Assembly: GCA_900239685.1 (NCBI GenBank)
Contig: OENT01000085.1
Span: 62,001 to 126,000 of the forward strand
Reading direction: 5' to 3'
Origin: Rotaria macrura
Lineage: Eukaryota; Rotifera; Eurotatoria; Philodinida; Philodinidae
Length of the DNA: 64,000 bases
Shown piece after piece: positions 1-13,864 of this stretch; the first letter of the stretch is position 1, and each line of letters begins with the position of its first letter. Position numbers and translations under genes: made by a program. Below the pieces are notes generated by a model, which ran no database searches, was not told the DNA's origin, and saw only the letters and a program-made list of their open reading frames with translations.

Positions 1-1181
1 ACAATCCTTAGTACAGTTAGGGTAGATGAAAATCCTGGCACAGTATTGTCTTTTTTCTGATAAATTAAACCAATTAACTGTATGAAATACGGTATTATTG
101 ATACAACATCAATAATATTAGGTCCATTTTTAATAAATGCAAATTTGGACGGTGCTACCAAAAATCGACATAAAAATTCAACAGAAAACCATGTGACGCA
201 TATTGTTTCAATCATAAAAAATATCCAAAATAATTTTATTTCATTGCTCGATGTTAATGAACCAAAATGATTCGTATTATTTACATTATGTTCTAGTGAC
301 ATTGATGGATCATTTCGGATGGACGGTAGCGTTTCTATGATGAACGAAGCTATTGATACAACTATCATGACTATAGATACAATGGCAACAACTCGCGCTA
401 CGTTTGATGATTCTGGACATTCAAATACTTCCCAAACAGCACGCTGCAGTTCATTGACAGGTCGTTCAACAGGAATTTCTTCGACGTAGCCTTCCTGTTT
501 TCGATAACGTTTAAGTACTTCATCACCTGAAATAGAACGAAAAGAAAATGTTCAATAATTTTCACAATAAGAAATTTCTTCATTCGATTAGACAAACTTA
601 CCAAGATCGAAAAATTTAATTTCTTCTAAAAATATTTCTGCGGGAATATGTTCCGGTCGTGTCAGACGTCCGCCACTTTGATAAAAATAAAGGACAGCTT
701 CAAATGATGAACGATGACGCTCGAAGAAATATTCATTATTCATCGAATCGAAAAAATATGCACGCCGTTGTTTATCACCAAGTAATGTATGTGGATAACG
801 TTGCAATGTCGATGCACGTGTTTCAAAACGTAAACCGCTTACATTTATGACGACTTTATCGTATGCTTCATTCCCTGATGCTTGATTATTCTTATTGTTA
901 TTAGTATCGTTTTCATCTGTTTGTTGTTTTCGTTGTTTTGAATGATGATGATGATGACGATGATGTTTGCCACCACTATTTGCGCTTATAAGATGAGACG
1001 ACATTAAATGTAATTCATCAGCTGTAGATGAATAACAACCACTGTCTTGAGCAGATGATGTTGGGCAATCGTCAATGGGATTATTTGTTAAGTATCCGAT
1101 AGTTGATATCGATGATGGTACAGCATCGGTGAGAATTGTTGGCTGATAAATTCCTCCGTTGCCTTCTCTATTGAAATCCAT
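1..1181 (-). CDS. Shaker-type (Kv1-like) voltage-gated K+ channel, partial
   Basis: Forms tetrameric, voltage-opened potassium pores in the plasma membrane. Two exons are visible: 602-1181 and 1-526, joined across a short GT-AG intron at 527-601 whose junction restores [12 protein letters not shown]. Exon 1 has a low-complexity N-terminus with a histidine run (HHRHHHHH), then a T1 tetramerisation domain: [17 protein letters not shown], later ADYP-like HTLLGD, and the FYQSGGRL stretch typical of Kv1. Exon 2 encodes S1, S2 ([11 protein letters not shown]), S3 ([15 protein letters not shown]) and the first S4 residues (LTVLRIV). The rest of S4, the pore and the C-terminus lie beyond the left edge. 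Family membership is certain; the Kv1 subfamily is favoured by the T1 and S2-S3 sequence. The ATG at 1181 is the first in frame. Confidence 0.93.
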
Positions 1182-4100
1182 GCTTCATGTTACTTTGTCT
1201 CATATTGTTAATTGCATAGTTATTTAATAACTAAAAATAACAAACAATCAAATATACCCCAAGACATCATAAGGAAAGGAAGTCTTTTTATTCACTAATT
1301 TATTTCTTTTATATCCTTGTGACTGAATATAATTTTCTTTTTTTTTATCACTCGTATATAACATATTTACTCAAGCATAAAGGATTTTCTATTCATAAGA
1401 AAAAGAAAAAAAAAACTTTCTGGAATACTTGTTCGTGCATTTCATAAAAGAAATCAAACTGATTGATGCTAGACTTTAGCAAAGAAAAAAACAAAGAACT
1501 TGAGCATCAACGTCCTTGACTATTTTATCAAGCGAACTTCTCTCAATTAAATCATATGATACTAAACCAAGCATCATCATGCCATTTTATTATGCATGCA
1601 CATAGACGTAGTACATGCACAGGGCTGTTCTATTCTACATAGTTACATGCATATCTCAATGTCGAAAACAGATCGCATATTTTTGTTATAGGTTTTCTAC
1701 ATACATATGATGATTATCGAAACATGCAAGTTCAATATCAATCAGATGTATAGAGGGAGAGAGAGAGAGAGAGGAGTCAATGAGAAATCACGCGACAAGT
1801 TGACAAAATGTATCACGCAAAATCAAAATACAATAACTGTTGCATGTTCGAACAAACTCTGATAACTAATTTAACAGGAACATTTAGAAAAGCTTGATTT
1901 TTCTTTTGCTATTTCTCTCACAGATTTTTCTTTCACATTCTATGAGAACAAGAATTCTCATATTTTCTATATCTATTGTTTGTTGTTGTTGTTCAACAAT
2001 CAATATCGGCTATGATCTTTTACTTCTCATCTCTTTTCGTTCTCCCATTGACCTTGTAAATATCTCATCTATTCATTTGTCTCGATCTATTTATCAGTTC
2101 ATCATAAAACAACTTGTTTTTGATACCCTTCCCTCCCTTTTTACACATGTATTATCTTAGTCGTTTGTTGTCATTTCGAACTTATTTAATAAATCTCTCG
2201 AAATTAAATTATAAATATATATATATATATATATGTATATATCAAGCGAACTTCGAAAACAAAATCAACTCTTCTTAATACTGTTTGTCATTCTTATAAA
2301 TCAGATTATGTTTTCTTACGTTGTACGGATACGATTGCAAGTGCGACTAGTGAGCCATAAAATCAATTGATTGGAATAACTAATTATGTAAATCTCTCAA
2401 TATATTTTCTTATTGTTCTCGACAAGGAATCAAAAGGAAAAACAAAATGGAAATAAACGACATGTCATCTTTGTTTGTATTTTAAAGAAAAGAGAAGCTA
2501 TCTACTTGACTTGCTCGTTGTCAGAAGTCAATTTCCGTCGAATGGTTAAGAACTTTGATTCACACAGTTGTTTGGATTAGATTTAATTTTGAGCGATTCG
2601 TCGTTTAAAATGATCGTGCAAGTGTTGACGGTATAAATCATTGGAATTTTTCGCTCGAAAGATTATTCAACGTTGACAATAAAGTCGAATAGATAGATAA
2701 GTAATCGATTCTTAAAAGAAATGAAGAAAAAAAACACGAAGAAGAAGCACTTCAATATTAACTTAATTCGACAATAAACGACATAATGGAAAAAATAAAA
2801 TTTCGCTATGCACCATTATAATAATTCACTTGAAGAATGACAGGTGATAGTAATCTGTTTCAATTTCACAGAAAATCATATCAACACCATAGATAGATAG
2901 TTCTGGAATAAATGTTAAACGAAAGAAAAATAAGGGAGAACTAAAGTGCCATGCGGCTTAGTTAAGAAAAAAAAAGTTGCCCTTATTTCCTTTAGTACAA
3001 GAGAAGACGATGAGAAGGAGATAGAGAGAGAAGAAAAGGAAGAATTGGAAATACAAATATTTATTATTCCATACGAATATTTTCTTTACTATCTTTTTTT
3101 CTGCATCAACCGGCATCTACAAACCTATTGTCTGTTCGTCGTCGAGAATGTCTTACAGAACGCTTCGCGCATGCTTTTCTTCTTCTCTCTATGGTCTGAA
3201 TACCTCTCGTGGACCGATGAAATGCAAAAAACCGACTGTGTGTTCTATGATAATAGTAGTAGTAAGTTAGGATGGGGGAGGCGAAAATAAGAGTAAAGGA
3301 AGCATGTAGAAAACGAGAGAAGAAGCAAGAGAGAGAGAGAGAGAAAAAGAAATGGTATCATGTATGTAATACTTATAAATTATTGGGAATTCTATTTAAT
3401 GAATTCAAAGTGTTAATCTAGTTTACACAACGATACTAACTTGTGTCACATGATTAGTATTTCTGATAGTTCAACCTCGAAATAATGCTACAATATTCAA
3501 ATGTATGTGTATGGCTACTGAGAGTTACATTGAATGTGTTCGAAACTTGCAGAAACAAAACTACTATTTCTATGAAGTAAGGAGAAGGGCAGGGGGAATA
3601 AGAAAATCGATTTTCTTTTGAAAATTAATCATCTTTGTTGAGAATTCTTTAGGTTATTGTTGCTGTATGAATATTTTCATTATTATTAGATGGAATACAA
3701 GAATTAAATCTTGAATATGCATGAATCACTGTAGTATAAAAACAAAATCATATGAGTATATTCCATAAATTATTTGTTTATAAGAATTAGTAAATTTTCG
3801 ATTTGGTTTATTCCACGAGACTGTGTTGAATGGGGAATGAAAAAAAAATGTTCAAATGATTAATATAGACAATAATATTCATTGGAGATTTGATCTATGT
3901 GTATGAGAAATGTTGAGATAGAATTTCATACTGAATATAATTAATTTTAATAAAAAATGATTGATTATGTTAGATTTTTTAAGCGTGTTAGTATATTGAA
4001 CAAAGATCAAGAATATTTTTTTCTCAAATCAGGGTCTATCAATCAGATTCTCATCTAAAGGTTATCACGGTCAATTGAAAGTTCTCGCTATCACTAATAA

Positions 4101-5813
4101 CAATTAAGGATAGATTGTTGGATTTGTCAAATCAATATCTCTGATGTATATATATATATGTATCATAGATTTGATACAATCCTTCGATATAAATTAAATT
4201 CTATACACATCGTTTAATCAATGAGGAAATCATCATTGTACTTTCTGCTTATAGATCAACAAACTAAATAAAACATCTATCAGCCGAAAACATCATCAAT
4301 GTATACAACTTCTCGGATCGTTAATATATACATAGATAAATTTTGTCTACCAAAACAATCTAGACAAAAATGTGTTGAGTACATTCAACATTGAGATTTT
4401 TGTGACATTAGATTTTCAAGTAATATTTTGCCTTAGTGTCATTCACTTTCTTTAATTAGAATTGAATCATTATGTAATATGAATACTCAATTCGTGGTAA
4501 TATTCTCATGTAAGAAAATTAATAGACTAGATTTTTTTAGAATACTGAAGAATGTAATTTGTCTCTAAAATATTCATATGAAGGAATCCAAAGGTCATTA
4601 AAACCTCGATACTCAATACTAAGTAAGAAAGAATATGATTAATCTTTCTATTCTTCATTGACAGATGACGGATTTAAGTTAATATATAAAAAAAAAAGCG
4701 CTGCGTCTGATGAAAGACGACAGAATATAATTAAAATAGTTCTACTTTCAACGAGAAACTCTCCGCTAATTCCCATTGTCGAACTTCTTTTATGTCTGTG
4801 TCTCTTTGAAAATGATAATATCATTTGCTTATATGTCATTATTTGTGCAAAGGAACTGAAAAATTTTCTGCTCGATAATTCAAACGACGGTGGACATCAA
4901 TTGTGCTATAAGCGTTGTCACTGTAAATATCGCCATATGTCTTGAGGAAAACTTTTTCTCTGGCACATCTGTCACGAGATGTGACAAATTCAAACAGCCA
5001 TTAACCGTTGTACTTTATAGAAAATAATATGTTTTCATGTTCGAATGAATTTGTCGTGAGAAACCTATTGCCTTGCACCAAAACAGTTATCATATTTAAT
5101 TGAAACATTAGATATTCAAATGGCGTCTCTTCAGCAGACTTTTAGTAAAGGAAACCAGATCTTGTAGGAAAACGACTTTTTCAGTAAGTTGTTAATTGGA
5201 ATAAAAGAATATTGATCACAGTCAATTGATTCATCATTAACTAATACATAATTTATATACTTGATTTAACTCTTAGAGAATGAATATCAGAAACAACAAG
5301 AAGGCAAAGACTAGAAACGAATAAATTTGATGAAGTTAATTTGGTCCTTCTTTTATAAATAAAAATGTGCTTAGTAGGTTTTTTCCTCGATCAAGGCATT
5401 CTTTTTTTTTAATGGCAAGACAATCCTCGTGAATATCATTATTGATATATATTCTATCTGACATCTACGTTTTCCCTTTTGTATTACTCAAGCGTCAATT
5501 CACTCGTATTTGTTCTGTATATATCCAAAGTAACACAGGAATGTTGATAATATTCCGATGATTTCTGTTGCTTTGCTTTTTTCTCTCATTACGCATTATA
5601 TCTAAAAGAATAGGGAAATAAGAAAGAAATCTATGCAATCAGTCTAGATAATTCTTCTGTCCTTTTTGTCGATCTATTGAATTAACAGAAAGAAGCTAGT
5701 TCGCTGGTTTGTTATATAGCCGTGTCAAATCTCGTTGTTGCATATATGTATATGAGAACAAAAACGACCAATTGTTTTCAATATCAACGATTGTAGATAT
5801 ATGTCTTTCTGAT
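1182..5813. other. Gene-poor spacer with simple repeats
   Basis: No open frame here looks conserved. The stretch is AT-rich and holds a GA-rich microsatellite near 1753-1775, an (AT)n tract near 2213-2234, a second GA run near 3328-3350 and short poly-A/T runs. The part next to 1181 presumably carries the Kv promoter, and the part before 5814 that of the PDZ gene. A longer in-frame start for the PDZ gene at 5709 is possible but adds unconserved residues. Confidence 0.6.
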
Positions 5814-7247
5814 ATGAATTCTCCTATAACAATTCGTCTTGAACGTGTGGGAACTGATCAACAATGGGGTTTTTGCCTTCAAGGTTCGATTTCAATGATA
5901 TACTTTAGTTTTTCTTTTCAATCGTCTATTAAAGTTTAGGTGGAACAGACTTCTCAGTACCATTCTCGATTCAAAATGTTTGTATCCGAATAAGAAACAA
6001 AGTAGCTTGATCTTTCTTTTCATTTTTTGTCCAAGGTCACACCACACACTCTTGCTCATGCACATGGTTTAAATGCCGGTGATCAAATAGTATTAATCAA
6101 TGGTCGAAATGTGACTAATCTTACGCATCAAAATGCTAAAATGGAAATTACACGATCTGGTAATGAACTTGAATTGACTGTCATCAAGTACGTCTATCTA
6201 TGATTATGATGAATTTATTCTCATATATACTGATTAAAGAGGAGCAATTAATCAATCATCTGCATCAACGCCTCAAGCTTCATCACACATAAAAGCAGCT
6301 TCTGTACATCAAATACCGACGTCGAACGTTGTTAAACCAAATTATAATGTGCCGATTCAGGTATAAGAAAGTAGTTACGTTTCCAGATGAGAACAGTAAA
6401 TAATAACAAGAACAAGTTTATTTTAAGCATCAACCTCATCATGGTAACAATCAGAATCGATCAGTTACACACAACGAAGGACGAACTGCTAATGAAATGA
6501 TGTATCAAGCAGGAATATCGACAAATCAGCACCATAGTATGAAAGAATAGTTAAATATCTGGATAAAATTTGTTTTTAGGTGATCATAAACAAGAAGTGC
6601 CTGAACATTTACGCCCGAAAGTTTGTAAGTCTTTATTATTAAAATTTTCTTCTTCATATTTCAGTTTTATTAATGATTTAAAGCAAATTTTGAATTAACA
6701 CCGGCCTATAATCGAGATCCAATCGGTAAGTTATGTCTTGTCATTTGATTCTATAAAATATTTCCATGTATTAGAACGCGAAATGTGGAGACCACAAGTA
6801 TATCATGACCCGAAGCCACAAAGTTCGGGTCGCCATATTGGTACAGCTGTTTATCATGCCCAATATAATTCACCAATAGGACTTTACAGTGATGATAAAG
6901 TTTTAGAAGCATTTAAATCACAAACTGGAAATTTAATTGATGAAATTAAAGGGTAACATTTTAAATTGAATTTAAAAAGAAACAATAGAAACACGTCGAC
7001 GGTTTTCCATTTCTTTAGAAGTAATCTTCCAGAACCGGCTTTACACTATAATGCTAATGTTCATAGTCAACCATCACCAACATATCAAGCTCTAATGAAT
7101 AGTGAACAACAAAAACCGATTCCTTATTCATCTGAAGCTAAACTATCCCGGTCATTTCGTGCTCTCGAACAAGATCTATATTCGGTACAAGGTACATCAC
7201 AAGCACCTAAATCAATTTTTGATCAGCGTCGTCAACAGCAACATTAG
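5814..7247 (+). CDS. PDZ and Zasp-motif (ZM) protein, PDLIM/Zasp-like without LIM domains
   Basis: Likely a cytoskeletal scaffold that binds alpha-actinin at Z-discs or actin bundles, by analogy with Zasp/LDB3/PDLIM proteins. Nine exons: 5814-5883, 5940-5977, 6036-6187, 6240-6360, 6428-6536, 6580-6624, 6684-6725, 6775-6952, 7019-7247, giving 327 aa with every junction in frame. Residues 1-85 are a PDZ domain: ITIRLERVGTDQQWGFCLQGG carries the ligand loop (WGFCLQGG), followed by GDQIVLINGRNV. After a polar linker comes the ZM motif, with the hallmark QYNSPIGLYSDDKVLEAF (about residues 210-230). The protein ends DQRRQQQH, and no LIM zinc-finger cysteines occur before the stop or in the next 1.5 kb. 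I chose the ATG at 5814 because the PDZ strand begins straight after it; an in-frame ATG-like extension to 5709 is less likely. Confidence 0.85.
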
Positions 7248-8828
7248 GAAGTCGAGTTTTCGTCATGTTTATTAATCTAATGCAACATAATATAATAAAC
7301 GATGATGACTTTACTCTTCATAACACTAGAATCAATTGATATCAATAGCTAAACTGAATGTAATTAATTAAAATTAAATTAATCAACGTTTTATAAGCAT
7401 GTGTGTGTGTGTGTGTTTGTGTAATGGTGATTTTATGAGCTGCTCAGTTAAATTTTTACTGGTTACCTTTTCTCTTCACTTTCATATTCAATCATGTGAA
7501 GTCGTTTTTTCATCTTTTACCTTTTCACGATTTGTGTGAAATCATGCAGTGTTTTATACTTGTATCATATCCATTTTTTTCTGTTATTATACCCGCCATA
7601 AAATGTGTGCGTGTGTTTCAATTGAATAAACTTCTACCTAAAAATTTGTTAATCTATGAGTTTGCAATTATATCTACATAAGATTTCGACAGTATTGATA
7701 AAAATTGATTTTATGACTTATGACTATTGGTCAATATTGACGCCGTTCCGTTAGCCATAAAAGACACGTTCTTCTGCCAGGACTAACTTCTTGTATCGTC
7801 AATTTAGTCTGATGATATAAAGAATACAATTCAATATATCTGTTGACTGCGTTTTTCGGTTTGTCTAAGCTTCAACCTAGACTTCTCATTCATAGTAATT
7901 ACGAACGAAAGGGTATCGGTATGAACACAAAATCGAAAATGAAAAAGTTATCAAAAATGAATTATCAGGATACAATATCCATCAAAATTTATGAATTAGA
8001 AAGCCAATAAGATTCTATATCAATTGATATTCACTATTTATTCAATTCTCGTCATGAATAATTGGCATTAAGAGAAAACTACAAGAAGATTTTTTTCCTA
8101 ATACCGAAACAGGAACAACCGTGATGATATATATATAAACATGATTGCTTTAAGGGTATTTATTCATATACACTAGGAATTATTTATTTTTATACGAAAG
8201 GTTTCTTTTTCACCAAGAAAAGGTTTATGGGTTTATATTTTTACGACCGAATACAATCAATCAGGCTCATGAATACATAGTTATATATATATATATATAC
8301 TGTAATTGGACTTTTTATTGTTAGTCGGATTTTTGAACTACTCCTTGTGTGGGAATTCTTGCAGTGTTTTTCTTATAAATGAATAAATACGATATAAAAC
8401 ATGATTTTATGGTTCTCTTAATTTTAAAATCGTTCTATTAATTAGTTGTTAAATGTTGTTCATGTTTCTTGTTACTTCAAATAGCATGAATCAGCTCATC
8501 AGCGAAGTTAGGAACGGAGGGGGAGGGACGGAGACTCTGATGAGGTGATCGCAATATTCTTCAAGAAAAAGATTTGTTCCGACTTTTTCCAGCAAAAACA
8601 AACAACAAGAACAAGTTCATACTACCTCTGATACATCTCAAAATGTGTTCGTTACCTACGATCAGACTCTCCTTCCGAAACCTCAAATTCGCTACTGGAT
8701 CAACTAAAATATCAAGGTCAATAAGACGTACCTATATATATATATTTATATTTATATAAAGAAGAAAAAAATTACACCGGAAAAGAATAAAAAAAAAACA
8801 AAAGAAAAGATTCAGTTGTGTTCTTGTT
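7248..8828. other. Spacer between convergent genes
   Basis: The two flanking genes converge here. It holds the 3' end of the PDZ/ZM gene, with AATAAA-like signals near 7290-7300, a (GT)n microsatellite near 7400-7420 and an (AT)n run near 8283-8299. I see no coding region; in particular there is no LIM domain exon. Confidence 0.6.
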
Positions 8829-10510
8829 CTAGTCACAATCATCGTCTTTGGATTTTTTTCGAACACACGTTTTTATTCTGTTATTCAGTTCTATTTTATA
8901 ACCAACGTTACAAACACATCGTCCGTATGATGTACAATGAGAATTTTTATCCATATAAACACATTGCCGATTAAGTAAACAACGAAACGGAAATATATTG
9001 TGTAGATTAACTGGTGATTGCGGTGTTGTTGGCGATGGTGACCATGGCCACCAAAGAAAAACAGTTGTTGTAGACGCTGTTGTTGTTGTTGTTGTTGTTG
9101 GTTCTGTTGCTATTGTTCTTCTTCGTGTTGTCGCTTTTGTTCTTGTTGTTGATGTTGTTCTTGGTCTTGGTCTTGCTCTTGTTGTTGTCGTCATAGAATT
9201 CGCTGCCATTGTTGTGATAATTTCTTCACTTGATACATCTTATAAGTACGCAAATAGTTAAATTAGAGTACTCATTTCTCAGCATACCTTCGTCCTGTAA
9301 ACAATTCCAATTATCAATAGGAAAATAACCTGTTGAACAAGTACATATATTATTTAAACAAATGGCACCGGATGCTTGACAATTCTGTTGTTTTTCACAT
9401 TCTCCACCTAGTAAACTTTTATGAGTACCAAAGTTTTTCTTTAAACCACGATTAATATCTAATATCGAATACATGCATATAATTAATGAGTATAATATTA
9501 ATTGTTTATAGAGAGTAGAATTACAAAATTACCTGCAGTACAAGTATACGAATCCACTGATGTATAACCATGAATACATGTACATTTCCCATTGTAACAA
9601 TGTGAATTAGATACTGATCGTCGACAATAATAATCATTTGTACATGTGTTACTTAATTTACCTAAAGATTTTATGTTGTCATCTTTTGATGGATTAAATT
9701 TTAATATAGTTGTAGTAAGAGTAGAAGTTAGAGTTGATCGTTCTGTGACTGGCGCAACTTCATATAGAATAGAAACGAAAAACAAAATATAATAATATTA
9801 TTACAAGAGATCTCTTACGCTTTCCACGAATATCGTAGCATAAATATTTTCCTAATGGAACATAACCTTCTAGACAAGCGCATGAATCGCGAAAACATTC
9901 AAGTTGAATGGTAGCACGTTGACAATCCTTGTTGGTTAAACATTTCGAACCATAGCCAGGCACATCTTCTATTTCTGATGTTTTCATTGCATTTCTATTT
10001 GATGACGATTGCTCTATACATTTAATGATGCTCTTTTTCCTCATGTTATACAACGATTCATAGAAAAAGCTGACTAACCAAAATCTCGAACACATCGATA
10101 AGAATCTACTGGTATATGACCAGTTGCACATTCACATCGATTTAATACACATATTTTTGTTCCATCAACTGGTGTTCGGCGGCATTCATCATTCGATCCG
10201 CATTCTTCACCTAACATTTGAACCCCTAAAGTCTCAAAACAAAAGAAGTAAAAATTTAAAATAAAATAAACAACATTAAACTTCAAATACCAAAATCGAT
10301 TTGTCGACGACGACGTTTTTTCAGTACGCATCGAAAAATTCCATCGAATTTGTATCCATACTGACACATACATTTATTGTTGGCACACATCGAGTTCGAC
10401 ACAATAGCTGTACACTGTGCATCTGTTTTGCATTTATAATCAAGTAGACCGTCATAAGAAATCGCTTCAGCGATAATACAATCGACTACAAACAATAACA
10501 TTAGCAACAT
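8829..10510 (-). CDS. Secreted cysteine-rich protein with six EB-like modules
   Basis: Probably an extracellular or secreted protein; function unknown. Six exons: 10291-10510, 10079-10225, 9819-10013, 9533-9757, 9288-9458, 8829-9238, giving 455 aa. The first residues, MLLMLLFVVDCIIAEA, form a short signal peptide. Each exon carries one module of the pattern C-x5-C-x(7-9)-C-x(3-5)-C-x-C-x-GY-x(9-14)-C, for example CMCQYGYKFDGIFRC and CECATGHIPVDSYRC, as in EB modules. A Thr/Arg-rich, mucin-like linker precedes the last module, which ends with KSKDDDCD. All five introns are phase 1. There is no transmembrane segment or GPI signal. An acceptor-like site (CATTGTAG) lies 9 bases upstream of the ATG, so a 5' exon or trans-spliced leader may precede it. 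Confidence 0.8.
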
Positions 10511-12540
10511 ACTGGTAATCTACAATGTGTGAATAAATAGAAAAATAAATGAAGATCATTAATTTCAAAGTCTTATTGCATAGTCATAACAAATAAGTTA
10601 CTACTATTGTTGAAAAAACGCCAAAACTAAGTTTTTACGTTAATCTAATCATGCGCAAATGGAATTTTCATAACGATATCATTCACACGTACGAGATAGA
10701 ATATAAAGACTGGCGCCATCATTCTTATCATAGCAAGTCGTGAACGAGAACAAATGTAAAACAAAAATATATTGACGTTGTGTGTGATGTAAAATTCGAA
10801 CAATGAAGTACATAGTGACTTGAACGTGATCAAAAACAAAAGATGAGCTTTTATACTGCATTGTTTTCTTTCATACTTAAGTCACGTTTCTCTTTGAACA
10901 TAATGTACGATTCACATTGAACAATCATTTCAAAAGATCAACAGCAAAAAAAATAGACTAATCGATTATAGAACGAAAACGAATACTTAACATAGTTCTT
11001 TTGTGTTTCGTAATAATTGGCGACACAGAATTACACATGTTATTTTTGCTATTCTACATATAAATAGTGGCGATAATAAACTCATACGAAGACATAGAAA
11101 AATAATGAAGATCGCATTTTTTTTTTGAACAAAGTTGAATTTATTCCTAACAAATCGAAATTTTGATGTACAAAAACATTTCATAGTAGCCGTCGACAAG
11201 AGCATAAATTAATCGATATTTAAAGTCTTTTATCAATTAATAAAGAAGGATTTGTATTGCAGAAAAATCATAATATTTTGAAAAAGAAAAATCGACTATA
11301 TTCAAGAGATGAGCTAGTCCAACGTCGAAGGGGATACTTTTTCTAGTTCGAGTGTTCGATTGAAGATGTCTATAACACAGCAAATATCATATTTGAATTT
11401 TTTCAAGGCTATAAATTTCATGTGGTAATTTGCTTAATCATCTCTTTTATTTATCTTTACTAATATTCAATGATGCAAACATAAATTCTACTTTTTATTA
11501 ATATGTCGTTCTACTGATTATCAATAGTGATACAATTGTAAGTGCGACTTTTGGTACAGAAACATAAGGTCAGATAGTACAAATATTTTTCTTTATACAT
11601 ATCTGTCTATATTAGGATGATATAAATACGGATCGAAAGGAACGTATATCATAATCTGATTTCCTTCTCAGCTTGAGGTTTTCTTTCTTCTGCTGATTAT
11701 TATCTATTTTAGTCCACCAATGACTAATAATTATACTGAAAACAAAAACTAGAAAAACAAGAGAACAAGAATACTGAATAAATTAACTATGTGCAAACTG
11801 AGTGCAATCTATTCATTTGATGATCGTGATATTATTGTCAATATTACAAAACGAATTTAATTTCAAGTACATATTTTCATTATTCAAACGAACAAAAATT
11901 TTCGTTCATTGAGATTTCGATCAATTTTGTAATTATATTGCTATAGAGCTTTATTGAATAATATTATTCGGTTAAATTTGATCACTTTCGAAGTAATGCA
12001 ACAGCTGGGTTGAAAGATTTTATCATCAGCAATTGTTTGCTTCGACTAGCAAGATTAGTCGAATGAATAAGAAAAAAATTAATTGTTCAAACTATGAATA
12101 CTAAATAAAGAGTGACTAAATTATTGAGCAGATCATTTTTCTGGCGATTTTACTGAAAATCATTTCAAAGAATTTTCATTCTAAGTCAAATGCAAAACGT
12201 CGAGTGTTTGTGCGCATAGGAATGCAAATAGTGATGTTGTCATTCATGACTTTTTACATTACAAATCGTTAGTTTTATCATGCTACTAAGATAAGGTAGA
12301 TCAATAGAAGTATGTTTTTAGTTTGAATTTTTCTTATCTTTCAAATGAAAACCTGTTGTAAAAGGTAAATACCAACAAAAATTGTTTCAGATACTAGCTT
12401 GAGTGAAGTAGAAATGAATCTCTATTGTATCTTCAATCATTGTCTTATCAAAATATTTTAAATATTTTCTCTACATAATTACAGAGATACTGTTGAAAGC
12501 AATTTTATTTCACGATCCTTGATATCAGTTGGAATCCGTT
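10511..12540. other. Spacer without recognisable genes
   Basis: AT-rich DNA upstream of the EB-module gene. The few frames of 60-72 codons have biased, unconserved composition and no splice context. I see no repeat structure beyond short A/T runs. Confidence 0.5.
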
Positions 12541-12559
12541 CAGTTATCCAGTGAAATTT

Positions 12560-12840
12560 ATTCTCAACTCAGTCATCAAACACAACTCTATTGAAGAGAA
12601 CCAAAACCGGTTTCAAGAATGTTGGTCACACAGTGAACATAGTCGATAATGATTCGGTAAAACTCATATACTATCTTAATAGTATATATTTTTCAATAGA
12701 CTGTAATGATGATACCGACATACGTTATCCGACAGATCAACATGATTACTGAAGTCTGTCAAAGGATGAACAAATTCATAGTAACAGTATTCATGTAGAA
12801 TTCGGATATACTTGTTGACAGGAAAAAAAACCAAGATCTA
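12560..12840 (+). pseudogene. Decayed relative of the 151-aa gene at 18305
   Basis: The DNA aligns by eye with the first third of the intact gene at 18305-18760, for example GGTTTCAAGAATGTTGGTCA against GGGTTCAAGGATATTGGTCA, and TATTTTTCAATAGACTGTAA against TGTTTTTCAATAGATTATAA. The start codon has become ACA, and a TGA falls in frame where the intact gene encodes the Ser after NNW. Similarity extends slightly into the 5' leader and fades after about 12800. It is therefore an old, inactive duplicate in the same orientation. No gene function can be inferred beyond that of its relative, which is itself unknown. Confidence 0.8.
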
Positions 12841-13864
12841 TAGACCTACAATCAACATATAAATGATTGAACAAATTTTTGTTTTTCGTCGATCATTTGA
12901 GAACGAATTCGAACTGTTTCGTTTATTGAATGCTCCTGGCCTTTCTTTAGCCTATGGACTCTTTTAGTGATGAGTGGAGCGTTGAATAATTATGGATCAC
13001 AGATGATTCAAAACAAAGTGTCATCCGTGAATCATTTAATATACAAATCTTTCTTAGTCTGATTGACCTATCTACGTTTTAATTATTAATGAAACTTGAA
13101 GTTTTATAATTATAATCATTTTATCTATCGCTGAACATATATTAAAAAGCTGATTCAGTCTCTATTGAAATTCAAGATGCAATATTATGAAGTTATATTG
13201 CTGATATCTGTTCATAGATGCAAATTAATTCGTATTCTGTTGAAAGACCGAACTAATTACGTATCGTCGAACAATTTTAAATCACGATCTGTATGAACTT
13301 GCGACTAGGCATGCGTTTCAAAGAGAAGAATCTCAATCATTGACGATACATTTGGTGATTGATCTCGATAAGTTACTAACGACATAAATACTTTTGTTTA
13401 TTGCCGATGAATGTGGCTTGATTTTTTTCTATTATGAGAAACAAATGTATACTGATAAACAAGGAAGTTAGTCATTTTTTTTGTTTACCATAAAAATATC
13501 GATATACACGAATGACGAAACATAAAAATCTCGATATTTTACTATGTCAAAAATGCAAAATATTGATTGAAAAAAATGTCGAATCATGCCTTAGCGATAG
13601 ATCAAATATTTGAGGTTACAGATGGTGAAAGCGAAGGTGTACACATTCTATAGCCGAAAGGAAGATAACGCTCAACGAATTAGTTCTTTCAAGTGGAAGA
13701 TGAAAAATTTCCGACAGTTGTCCTCGAACGGTCGGTCGTTACATCGAAAAACCAAAGTCTCGTAGAATAGTTATCTCAAATTGTATCGATCCTCTGTATG
13801 ATCGATATGATTCTGGCCTGCCAATGTTAACTGAAACGAAAAAAAAAACATAAATATGTAACAT
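12841..13864. other. Spacer without recognisable genes
   Basis: Contains only short frames interrupted by stops. The stretch at 13560-13810 is less AT-rich than its surroundings and may be an old gene remnant, but I cannot match it to a family. Confidence 0.4.

Noticed and set aside
659..850. 63-codon frame on the + strand
   Set aside because: Lies inside the Kv channel T1 exon on the opposite strand; shadow frame.
1894..2160. 88-codon hydrophobic frame
   Set aside because: Low-complexity Leu/Ile/Ser composition from T-rich DNA, no splice context and no recognisable motif.
2946..3290. 114-codon frame
   Set aside because: Begins at GTG, has poly-Lys/Glu from GA-rich repeats, and shows no conserved feature.
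8998..9261. 87-codon Val-rich frame on the + strand
   Set aside because: Antisense of the Thr-rich linker of the EB-module gene.
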